Source of the DNA: Prevotellaceae bacterium UBA711
GTDB taxonomy: Bacteria > Bacteroidota > Bacteroidia > Bacteroidales > Bacteroidaceae
DNA length: 15,293 nt
Direction: 5' to 3'
Assembly: GCA_002297545.1 (NCBI GenBank)
Contig: DBLZ01000103.1
Location: forward strand, 64,936 to 80,228
Part shown: positions 7,894 through 14,526 of the stretch, one piece after another
Numbering within the stretch: the stretch's first letter is position 1
Layout: the number at the start of each line of letters is the position of its first letter
Notes under the pieces: model-generated
The model's database searches: none
What the model saw: only the letters and a program-made list of their open reading frames with translations
What the model was told of the DNA's origin: nothing
Made by a program: the position numbers and the translations under genes

Positions 7894-7913
7894 GGTGCAA
7901 AGGTACAAAAATA
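7894..7913 (-). promoter_or_regulatory. Bacteroidetes-type promoter driving a short unit toward 7653
   Basis: On the minus strand TACCTTTGCACC (7905-7894) is an exact match to the -7 element plus the commonly seen following bases. A second match, TATTTTTG (7913-7906), abuts it upstream. No clear -33 TTTG is present. The only things downstream before the terminator at 7687-7653 are the remnant frame and about 200 nt of otherwise unassigned sequence. Confidence 0.55.
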
Positions 7914-7972
7914 CTTTATCTAAGATTATTATTATTGCATTAATGTGGTTTTTGTATTAAAGACATCCAATA

Positions 7973-9535
7973 CTAACTCTTATTAGGTATAATACTGAAT
8001 CTTTTCAATTCTTGAATCACATGCTTAATAAACCTTCGTATCTTAAACCTATGTGTATCTGTTTTGATGAATATTTTCTTCATCTGTTCGCCTCCTTCTG
8101 GACAGATAGCTGTAATACTCAATGGGAAATCGGTTAATGATAATTCGCGTCTATCATTGAATACATTTGCGAATGTATTTCTTCCAAGAATGCGTTTCTG
8201 ATAATAACACCTAAGAATATATGTTGTCCACTCCCGTATATTACTTACGTTGAATGAAAGAATGTTGCCATCTACCTTTATGGCAACATTACCAAACTCT
8301 TTGACTCCTGTTTCTGAAGCTTCACTTAGTAATGGAATGGTTCTTACAATATTTGCATCTGATGCCATTCTTCCTGTATGTAGGAACTTTGATCTATATG
8401 AATATAGTTTATGAAACACTTTACCAAGATCGTCACCCAAAAATTCTGCGGATAAATTACGGACTCTATTCGCAATTTTATAAATAACAGCACCACATTC
8501 TTTACATGTTTCATGATGCCCCTCTGCAGCTGTAGCACATTCTATAGCTGACAAATACGACATCATTGCTGAAGTCATATATTCCACCTTATTTCGTTGG
8601 TCTCTTTTAGTTAATCCTATAGTCCCAAATGGAATACCAGCAATAGCTACATCTCCCATTCTTAATTCGGTCTCAACACCGATTTGAACATGCTTGCATG
8701 AAGAGATAAAATATTTTTCAATTTCGCTTCTTTTCTCAAAACGTCCTATTGACAATATTTTCTTACTTATAAAATTATATGCATAGCTTGAAATGCAAAT
8801 TTTCCAGTTATCTATTGCAGGATAATAGTCTACATAGTCATCAATAAATGGGCTTGATGATTTACTTTCTGGTAATAGTTCATTTTCTCTCACAGAGAAC
8901 TCTTCAAACGAACAGTAAATATTTGTTTCAACAGTAAGAAATGCGCATAATTCATACAATCTCTCAAGTGCTTGCTGCTCTGCTTCAAATTTATCTATAG
9001 CATCCACATAAAAGAAGAAATCAAAACCGCCATCACGGGGGATAATACTAAAATTGCTTGCATGATACTCTGCAAAACGAATTCTTTTTAATTTCGCGAA
9101 TACATTAGCCTTGCATAAAAAACGCTTAGTTTTATCAATACAGGCTCTAGCATCATTGACTAAAAGTGTTAGTCTCTTTATTTCTTCATGTTTAAGTTTT
9201 GATGTAGGACGCATTACTAACAAAGAGTCAATATCCCCTTTCTTATGGTACTCCAAGGCGAAGTATAATTCACCTATGCTCGTCTGACAAAACCCCAAAA
9301 CTGAGACCGAAGTTTTTTTTCCAATGTACTTTCCTGGGAAGTATGCCCAAGGAGCTCTATCTACACAATGTTTGGGGCAAATATGTGTATTCACTTGGTT
9401 CCACAATGAGACCAAAAATTTATTTGACTCAATATAGCCAGATGTTTTTACTGGAATTTTTTCAAAATCTCTCTCAGTATCAGCAAACATTGGAGTTTGT
9501 GTCAGCTCATAAGGATAGGTATATGAAATAATCAT
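7973..9535 (-). CDS. large hypothetical protein with HEPN-like C-terminal domain
   Basis: 520 residues, no signal peptide or membrane segment. I do not recognise the N-terminal 300 residues, which look like a mixed alpha/beta globular domain. The C-terminal part (about 315-460) is mostly helical. A helix contains YLSAIECATA, followed by a C-x2-C pair (Cys344, Cys347), then HKLYSYRSKFLHTG with Arg381 and His386. R-x4-6-H late in a helical domain after a conserved acidic helix is the signature of HEPN domains, including those at the C-terminus of ApeA-like defence proteins; many are metal-independent RNases. The gene follows the membrane coiled-coil gene by 53 nt on the same strand and is markedly AT-rich against the efflux backbone. 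A defence or toxin role is inference from motif and context. It could equally be a non-catalytic HEPN protein. Confidence 0.6.
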   Translation of the reverse strand: MIISYTYPYELTQTPMFADTERDFEKIPVKTSGYIESNKFLVSLWNQVNTHICPKHCVDRAPWAYFPGKYIGKKTSVSVLGFCQTSIGELYFALEYHKKGDIDSLLVMRPTSKLKHEEIKRLTLLVNDARACIDKTKRFLCKANVFAKLKRIRFAEYHASNFSIIPRDGGFDFFFYVDAIDKFEAEQQALERLYELCAFLTVETNIYCSFEEFSVRENELLPESKSSSPFIDDYVDYYPAIDNWKICISSYAYNFISKKILSIGRFEKRSEIEKYFISSCKHVQIGVETELRMGDVAIAGIPFGTIGLTKRDQRNKVEYMTSAMMSYLSAIECATAAEGHHETCKECGAVIYKIANRVRNLSAEFLGDDLGKVFHKLYSYRSKFLHTGRMASDANIVRTIPLLSEASETGVKEFGNVAIKVDGNILSFNVSNIREWTTYILRCYYQKRILGRNTFANVFNDRRELSLTDFPLSITAICPEGGEQMKKIFIKTDTHRFKIRRFIKHVIQELKRFSIIPNKS

Positions 9536-9588
9536 TTTAGCAGCTATTTTTCATGTTTTGTAAAATATTGGGGAAATCTTTAGTTCTA

Positions 9589-10556
9589 TCACCCATTCTT
9601 TCTAACTATATTTTTCAAAATCACTAAATCCGCTTCCACACCCTCCTTCGACACCAATGAGTCTTTGGGTAACACTGAGTAGTTCTTGGCGATGTTCTCC
9701 TTCTTTCCGCTGAACCATTCGCAGAATGCTGTCTGGAGGAAAGAGTCACCGTCGAGATAGTCTTTCCCGTTATACTTTATAATGTTTGTGACGAACTGCT
9801 TCAACTCGGCATTGCGCAACTTCTTGTTCAATGGGATGTACAAATCCTTATTGGCAGTTACTTGTCCAGTCTCAATAAACAGTTTCACAATGTCACATAC
9901 TTTCTCTACATTTTCTACAGACGTGCCTACCAAAGAGAACACCAGCATCGTGTATTCTTCTGTTTTGGCCAGTCGCTTCTTTCGTTCCTCTTCCTTACAC
10001 CGCTTGATTTCAGCTTCAAGATTGAGCAGATGTTCTCGTCTTTCCAACACATCAGAAACATTTGCAGACAGAACGTTGATTTCTTGGATTCGCTCTTCGT
10101 TCTCCTTGGTCATGTTCTGCTTAATCTCAGCCACTCGTTGATCCACCAACTTCTGAACCACTTCCGGCAGACGGTCTTGTATTTCTTTTATGACAGCATC
10201 CGTATTGCCTTCAGGCATTCGCTTCACATTTTCAATGAAAGGAGTTAATTCCTGTTCCAACATATCTCCTTGCTTACTTGAAGCCTCTTCAATTTTTTGC
10301 CAAGCGAGAATCTCATCAAGATATTCTTTCCGCTTTTCAATCTTTATTTGATAGAAACTAGTGAAAACGAGAGCGACTAACTTATAGAGAACTACAATCG
10401 CAGCACTAAGGTAGCAATAAGGGATATACCCCATTACCTTCATCCTCGTTTCTTCGTCAATTACCCCCAAGAAGTAAAGTAGGACGAATGCAGCGAATGC
10501 GAAAAAATATCGTATAGCCGATAATGTTCTCTAATATGCTGAAGAATTTTTTTCAT
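9589..10556 (-). CDS. two-TM coiled-coil protein, reading frame broken at a T6/A6 homopolymer
   Basis: The intact frame as given starts only at a TTG (10470) or an internal ATG (10443), which would cut off a membrane segment. Upstream, the ATG at 10556 opens MKKILQHIREHYRLYDI and then leaves frame at the six-T run (plus-strand A6, 10502-10507). Adding one T joins it to FFAFAAFVLLYFLGV and gives a coherent 322-residue protein with TM helices at about 15-33 and 43-68. A long charged coiled coil follows at about 70-200 (many Lys, Glu, Arg), then a soluble C-terminal domain that I do not recognise. The full-length start lies 33 nt after the ATPase stop and the stop lies 53 nt before the HEPN-like gene, so it fits as the middle gene of an operon. 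Either the base is a sequencing error, the gene is inactivated, or slippage restores the frame. Function is unknown. Confidence 0.6.
10502..10507 (-). other. homopolymer at frameshift site
   Basis: Six consecutive A on the plus strand (six T in the mRNA sense). The upstream frame from ATG 10556 and the downstream frame of the coiled-coil protein meet here and differ by one base; seven T would make one continuous frame. Upstream of the junction the downstream frame reaches a TAG at about 10533-10535, and the upstream frame stops shortly after the junction, so neither frame alone yields the whole protein. Confidence 0.65.
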
Positions 10557-10589
10557 CTTATCTGTAAAGCTTCTGGATGTTCACTTTTA

Positions 10590-11846
10590 TTATATATTCA
10601 AACTATCCTCTTTCAGAAGAAAATCGAAGAGACCTATTGTCAATATGCCATCTTCATTACGACGTGGCATGATGTGGTCTTTCACAATGATAATCTTCTT
10701 GAAAGAATCATCAATGTTCATCAATGAGCGAGACTCCTGGATTTCTTTTTCTCTGTCAGGAATGGACAAAGCGGATTGTACGTAGTATTTCTTACTGCCG
10801 AGACTGGCGATGAAGTCCACCTCAAGTTGGATGCGCGCCCACTTGCCTTCTTTGTCTTGCTTCTTGATTTCGACCATTCCAACGTCCACACTATAGCCGC
10901 GTGTGATCAGTTCGTTGTAGATGATGTTCTCCATGATGTGCGTCTCTTCCTGTTGGCGCATATCAAGGATGGCATTTCTCAAACCGATGTCCGAAAAATA
11001 ATATTTGGTGAGCGTGTTGATGTACTTCTTACCTTTTATATTATAGCGTATTGCTTTGTTCAGCAGAAACGATTCCGTCAGATAGGTAAGGTAATTCCCA
11101 ATCGTCTTGTTCGTGATATTTACGTTCTTTACACTTTTGAAAGTGTTTGAAAGTTTTGTCGGATTGCATGGAGAGCCAATAGATGACGCCATGATGAGCA
11201 CCAGTTCGCGCATTTCATTCTCATTTTGCACTCTGTGCCTCTCAATGATGTCTGCCAAATATACGGTTTCAAACAGGTTCTTCAGATAGCCAATCTTCTT
11301 CTGTTCCGTTTCAAATGACTGAACAAGAGGCAAGCCACCATAGGTGTAATATTCTCGCCATGCATCTTGCTTGTCGCCACCTACAGCAGAATAGAACTCA
11401 GAAAAAGATAGCGGATTCACATGTATCGTTTCACCTCGGCCACGGAACTCTGTAGGAATATCAGATGACAGGAAGTGAGAGTTACTGCCAGTCACGTATG
11501 TGTCGGCATTGGTAATATGCCGGAAGCTGTTCAATACATCTACAAACTCATCCATCAATTGCACCTCATCAATGATGATATAATAAAGCTCATTGTCCTT
11601 GATCCTATCATGAACATAGTGGAGCATTGCATCTGGATTTCTCAGTTCCTTGTTCAACCTGTCTTCAAGGTCAATGCGGATGATGTGGTTTTCTGCTACT
11701 CCATTATCCAATAGATAGTGATAAAACAAAACATTCAGTAGATATGACTTACCACATCTACGGATTCCTGTCACGACTTTGATAAAGCCGTTCTGCCGGC
11801 TATCTATCAGTTGTTTGAGATACCTATCTCTTTTGATTTCCTCCAT
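10590..11846 (-). CDS. AAA ATPase with C-terminal DUF4143 domain
   Basis: 418 residues from the ATG at 11846. An in-frame TTG at 11891 would add 15 residues, but it lies inside the promoter -7 element, so I reject it. Walker A is GIRRCGKS (27-34), Walker B YYIIIDEVQ (88-96, Asp93-Glu94), and a sensor-like strand TGSNS is at 119-123. The second half is the DUF4143 region: winged-helix-like middle (TNKTIGNYLTYLTESFLL, about 245-263), FSDIGLRNAIL, then LEVDFI (Asp344) and YYVQ (to 357), in the place where related proteins carry a nuclease-like fold. Family members are widespread in Bacteroidetes, often variable and in multiple copies; their cellular role is poorly known. It is first in a close-set minus-strand series and is transcribed divergently from the restriction locus. 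The promoter is flanked by two palindromic sites. Family call is firm, function open. Confidence 0.92.
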   Translation of the reverse strand: MEEIKRDRYLKQLIDSRQNGFIKVVTGIRRCGKSYLLNVLFYHYLLDNGVAENHIIRIDLEDRLNKELRNPDAMLHYVHDRIKDNELYYIIIDEVQLMDEFVDVLNSFRHITNADTYVTGSNSHFLSSDIPTEFRGRGETIHVNPLSFSEFYSAVGGDKQDAWREYYTYGGLPLVQSFETEQKKIGYLKNLFETVYLADIIERHRVQNENEMRELVLIMASSIGSPCNPTKLSNTFKSVKNVNITNKTIGNYLTYLTESFLLNKAIRYNIKGKKYINTLTKYYFSDIGLRNAILDMRQQEETHIMENIIYNELITRGYSVDVGMVEIKKQDKEGKWARIQLEVDFIASLGSKKYYVQSALSIPDREKEIQESRSLMNIDDSFKKIIIVKDHIMPRRNEDGILTIGLFDFLLKEDSLNI

Positions 11847-11853
11847 GTTGTTC

Positions 11854-11883
11854 CTAAATTCTGCCACTGTTGGCACTTTTTGG
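11854..11883. promoter_or_regulatory. operator-like palindrome, downstream copy
   Basis: The core TGCCACTGTTGGCA (11862-11875) has perfect 5-bp arms TGCCA/TGGCA with a 4-nt spacer. Flanks CTAAA (11854-11858) and TTTT (from 11878) match the flanks of the copy at 11928-11961. It lies in the presumed 5' leader just before the ATPase ATG, where a bound repressor would block elongation or initiation. Confidence 0.6.
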
Positions 11884-11888
11884 TAATG

Positions 11889-11920
11889 CAAAGATAATAA
11901 GTTTTGCTTAACTAACCAAA
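11889..11920 (-). promoter_or_regulatory. promoter of the ATPase operon
   Basis: TTTG (11920-11917) and TATCTTTG (11896-11889) on the minus strand are exact matches to the Bacteroidetes -33 and -7 consensus elements with a 20-nt spacer. This is the best promoter in the window. It fixes the ATPase start at the ATG at 11846, since the upstream in-frame TTG overlaps the -7 box. Confidence 0.8.
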
Positions 11921-11927
11921 TTTATGC

Positions 11928-11961
11928 GACTAAAATGTGCCAATATTGGCAATTTTTAGTC
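11928..11961. promoter_or_regulatory. operator-like 34-bp palindrome, upstream copy
   Basis: The perfect 14-bp core TGCCAATATTGGCA (11938-11951) is extended by outer arms GACTAAAA (11928-11935) and TTTTAGTC (11954-11961). Only two base pairs per arm (TG against AT) are mismatched. It starts 8 bp upstream of the -33 element. Its core has the same arms and spacing as 11862-11875; the two centres are 76 bp apart. Confidence 0.7.
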
Positions 11962-12109
11962 ATATTAATAGCACAAACAAGCAATTTCGGTACAAAGTTT
12001 GAGCCAAAAGTCCTCAAGGAATCGGACTACTACTTCCCGAAAATGGGTATAAAAAATAGCCTATATAATGAAAATAATTCATTAAAAACACAATGATTTG
12101 CATCTTTTT

Positions 12110-12134
12110 CCTTAAAACGGAATCGTTTTTGAGG
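12110..12134. promoter_or_regulatory. imperfect inverted repeat upstream of the XRE gene
   Basis: CCTTAAAACG (12110-12119) faces CGTTTTTGAGG (12124-12134) with one mismatch and a one-base bulge, around a GAAT centre. It sits where the -33 region of the plus-strand promoter would be, so it is a reasonable autoregulatory site for the XRE protein encoded just downstream. This is inference from position. Confidence 0.4.
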
Positions 12135-12143
12135 ATAATTTAT

Positions 12144-12151
12144 TATCTTTG
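12144..12151 (+). promoter_or_regulatory. promoter -7 element of the XRE/restriction operon
   Basis: TATCTTTG matches the Bacteroidetes -7 consensus 22 nt before the XRE start codon. TTTG at 12128-12131 is only 12 nt upstream, too close for a normal -33 element, and nothing better is visible at the usual distance. Confidence 0.6.
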
Positions 12152-12173
12152 CGCCATATAATTTATAGTTAAC

Positions 12174-12389
12174 ATGGAAGAAGCAAGAGATTTGAATCGC
12201 TTGAAAGTGATTCTGGCCGAGAAAAAGAAAACCAACAAATGGTTGGCAGAACAATTGGGCTGTGCTCCGACTACGGTCTCAAAATGGTGCACCAATTCTT
12301 CACAACCATCATTGGAATCTATTGAAAAAATCGCCAATCTACTCGACATAGATTATACAGAACTCATTAGAATAGATAGAAAGCCATGA
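12174..12389 (+). CDS. XRE family helix-turn-helix transcriptional regulator
   Basis: 71 residues, essentially one Cro/CI-type HTH domain. LNRLKVILAEK forms helix 1, KWLAEQLGCAPTTVSKWCTN (about 32-51) is the helix-turn-helix with TTVSKW as recognition helix, and SLESIEKIANLLDI is the following helix. Such small regulators typically repress their own promoter in restriction-modification and toxin-antitoxin loci. Its stop overlaps the ATG of the next gene (ATGA), so the two are translationally coupled. An inverted repeat at 12110-12134 is a likely target. Whether it also acts on the TGCCAnnnnTGGCA sites of the divergent operon is open. Confidence 0.92.
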   Translation: MEEARDLNRLKVILAEKKKTNKWLAEQLGCAPTTVSKWCTNSSQPSLESIEKIANLLDIDYTELIRIDRKP

Positions 12390-13237
12390 AGACCAAGAAC
12401 ACTTTTACTATACATACAGAGTTTCTTGATGGCAAGCTCGATGGAGCAAGGAATATCTATATGGGTGCCAATTCTACTTGCCACCTCTATGTAATTCCTC
12501 GTGAAGGAATCGCATTGGCCAATACTATCAACGATATCTCTGGGCAGCCAGCCTTCTATATACTTCTTGGTTCTCCAGATGCTCAAAAACAGCAAGCGTA
12601 CATCGGTCAAACAACAGACTTTGCCAATCGCAAGAACGACCATGTTCAAAAGAAAGACTTTTGGAACATCGCTTTGGTGTTTTTTTCAGATAATCACAAA
12701 ATATACGGCGATGATGTAAAATACCTGGAATATCTTGGCATTGAAGCTGCCCAAAACGCAGGATCATATAAACTTTTGAATGGTGCCAACCCTAGAAAGC
12801 CCAACATTGCTCCTTTCCGAGTCAATGATATGGAAGTTTTCTTCCGCGACATACAACTGCTTAGCAAATTTTATGGATGTGGAATCTTTGAGGCCGCGAA
12901 GCAAAAAACTCGTTCTGAGCACATGTACTTTGTGAAGTCTTCTGACCGTCCTGCACAAGGTACTGGCTTCTACGATGAGCAGTCCAGGAAATTCATACTT
13001 CTTGAAGGAAGTTTGTTGGCAACCGAAGTGGTAAAGAGTTTCAAATCCTCAACCGCACGTGACTTGTTCATTAAAGATCATTGTAAAAAAGATAAAGGAC
13101 AGATAATCCTTCTCCATGATGCGCCATTTGAGAGTCCAAGCGGGGCATCAAGTTTCGTTCTTGGTCGTCCAAGCAATGGTTGGGATGATTGGAAAGATGC
13201 TGATGGAAAGAAGCTAAGTGAAATTATTAAAAGATAG
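12386..13237 (+). CDS. GIY-YIG nuclease family protein with C-terminal DUF4357
   Basis: 283 residues. The GIY-YIG core begins at AFYIL (56-60, the GIY position, degenerate as in many members) and continues to YIG (72-74). The expected catalytic Arg (Arg82 in FANRKNDH) follows, and then a Glu in VKYLEYLGIE (Glu115 is the best candidate). The C-terminal 50 residues (ILLHDAPFESPSGASSFVLG and RPSNGWDDWKD) match DUF4357, often found behind GIY-YIG domains. GIY-YIG proteins cut DNA; this subtype commonly travels with restriction or other defence genes. It is translationally coupled to the XRE gene by a 4-nt overlap and followed 9 nt later by the Ntn-hydrolase-like gene. Whether it is an active nuclease has not been shown. 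Fairly sure of the family. Confidence 0.88.
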   Translation: MKTKNTFTIHTEFLDGKLDGARNIYMGANSTCHLYVIPREGIALANTINDISGQPAFYILLGSPDAQKQQAYIGQTTDFANRKNDHVQKKDFWNIALVFFSDNHKIYGDDVKYLEYLGIEAAQNAGSYKLLNGANPRKPNIAPFRVNDMEVFFRDIQLLSKFYGCGIFEAAKQKTRSEHMYFVKSSDRPAQGTGFYDEQSRKFILLEGSLLATEVVKSFKSSTARDLFIKDHCKKDKGQIILLHDAPFESPSGASSFVLGRPSNGWDDWKDADGKKLSEIIKR

Positions 13238-13246
13238 AATATTGGT

Positions 13247-14524
13247 ATGACAGCAATTGTTGGTACGATAAATCGTAGAGGAGTAGCATTTGCCGCAGAT
13301 AGTGCTGCTACACATACTGTATCTTCTAAGCACAAAATTACAAATCATGCTAATAAGATATTTGAATTGTCAAGGCACGCCCCTGTAGGTATATGCATTT
13401 GTGGTAATCTGGATTTTCTTGGCATGCCATGGGAGGATATTTTCAAATTGTTTAGAAAAAAGATAGGAGAAACCTCGTGTAAGCACCTCAATGAGTATCC
13501 CCCCATTTTCTTTGAATTCGTAAAGACACATGTAATGTCTCATTTGGTTGACGACCAAATCATTAATCTCAAAGTCATTATAAACGGTTTCTTCGAAGAA
13601 ATCATTGACATATCAAAAAAAGAACTGGAAGAGGATGGCAAAAAATTATTGGAAGATGATTTGTTCCGCAAAATACAAAACAAACTTGAATATTTCGACA
13701 ATTTTTATTCCTCTGCTAATCGTGCCACTGAATTTGCTGATTATACACTTGAAAAATTCTCAGATTATGCAAAACCGATTGTAGAAGAAATATTAAAAGA
13801 GCCATTGGAGTCTGAATTATGCCCCAAGAACTTTTTACAGCAGTTTGTAAAGTCATTATACACTATTGTTGTCTCTACAGTCCACGTTTATCTTGTCAAT
13901 ACTGAGATTGTTTTCTGGGGATATGGAGAAGAAGACCTGTTCCCGTCCTATTACTCTTTTATAGTAAGCGCGGCTTTTGATGGAAGAATAAAATATACGA
14001 ATAAAAGTGGATATGCTGTTTCCAACAAGGACAATGCATGCGTTGAACCTTTCGCACAAACAGACGTCGCAAACACTGTAATTCGAGGAATTGACGATGA
14101 ACTTCGGAAGAAGTTTTATGAAAGCTATAAAGCATCTATCACCGTACTGAGAAATGAAATCATTTCGCAGTTAGACTCTGCTGGAGCGCCTGAAGTGTTG
14201 AAAAAAGCGTTGCTTAATATTGATTTGGAGAATTATACGAATCTTTACGCCCAAGGCATGGATCAGTTTATTCAAGAGAATTATATTGCCAAATTAGTTA
14301 ATACGGTATCATATTTGAGCAAAGAAGATTTAGCAGATATGGCTGAAAGTCTTGTGCGAATGACATATTTAAAACGCCGAATCACATCTGAAGAAGAAAG
14401 CGTTGGTGGTCCTGTAGATGTTGCTGTTATAACTAAAGGAGATGGTTTTGTTTGGCTTAAAAGGAAACATTATTTCTCCGCAGAATTGAATCCTCATTAT
14501 TTTGAACGCACTAAATTAGAATAG
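13247..14524 (+). CDS. predicted proteasome-like Ntn hydrolase, 425 aa
   Basis: The N-terminus MTAIVGTINRRGVAFAADSA follows the proteasome beta/HslV pattern T-x-x-G ... G-V-x-x-A-A-D-S-x-A-T. If Met1 is removed, Thr2 becomes the N-terminal nucleophile, Asp18 takes the place of proteasome Asp17, and Lys37 in NKIFEL aligns with catalytic Lys33 (three extra residues in between). Next comes GICICGN, like the IAG strand of beta subunits. A helical, charged insert (about 75-200) interrupts the fold. VFWGYGEED ... FIVSAAFDG (about 222-246) resembles the second sheet, and GGPVDVAVITKGDGFVWL (387-404) the last strand. The length is more than twice that of HslV, so it is not a standard proteasome subunit, and no AAA unfoldase is adjacent in this operon. 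It lies 9 nt after the GIY-YIG gene and 2 nt before a 59-aa gene. Fold assignment is moderately sure; protease activity and target are inference. Confidence 0.72.
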   Translation: MTAIVGTINRRGVAFAADSAATHTVSSKHKITNHANKIFELSRHAPVGICICGNLDFLGMPWEDIFKLFRKKIGETSCKHLNEYPPIFFEFVKTHVMSHLVDDQIINLKVIINGFFEEIIDISKKELEEDGKKLLEDDLFRKIQNKLEYFDNFYSSANRATEFADYTLEKFSDYAKPIVEEILKEPLESELCPKNFLQQFVKSLYTIVVSTVHVYLVNTEIVFWGYGEEDLFPSYYSFIVSAAFDGRIKYTNKSGYAVSNKDNACVEPFAQTDVANTVIRGIDDELRKKFYESYKASITVLRNEIISQLDSAGAPEVLKKALLNIDLENYTNLYAQGMDQFIQENYIAKLVNTVSYLSKEDLADMAESLVRMTYLKRRITSEEESVGGPVDVAVITKGDGFVWLKRKHYFSAELNPHYFERTKLE

Positions 14525-14526
14525 CG

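Larger units (their letters stand above)
7182..7972. other. long intergenic region at the backbone/island boundary
   Basis: No confident protein gene. The left part (7182-7330) carries the efflux promoter and two small palindromes: TGCGA-TG-TCGCA at 7255-7266 and AATGGTACCATT at 7322-7333. The middle (7334-7650) shows only an 8-bp hairpin GCACATAC/GTATGTGC at 7560-7584; open frames there look random. The right part holds a strong terminator (7653-7687), a decayed-looking coding remnant (7731-7850) and a minus-strand promoter (7894-7913). Base composition moves from the GC-rich backbone to AT-rich DNA across this region, so it is the likely left edge of the accessory island. No tRNA or clear attachment repeat was found. 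Confidence 0.6.
11847..12173. promoter_or_regulatory. divergent control region between ATPase operon and XRE/restriction operon
   Basis: About 330 bp without a gene. It holds, from left to right: an operator-like palindrome (11854-11883), a complete minus-strand promoter (11889-11920), a second, longer palindrome (11928-11961), AT-rich unassigned sequence (11962-12109), an imperfect inverted repeat (12110-12134) and the plus-strand -7 element (12144-12151). The layout suggests separate but possibly linked control of the two operons. Confidence 0.6.

Noticed and set aside
11847..11891. Extended TTG start for the DUF4143 ATPase
   Set aside because: The TTG at 11891 lies within the promoter -7 element TATCTTTG (11896-11889), so it would be at or before the transcription start.
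12030..12349. Minus-strand frames over the XRE gene and its promoter (74 and 68 codons)
   Set aside because: They overlap an unmistakable HTH gene on the plus strand and show no motif of their own.
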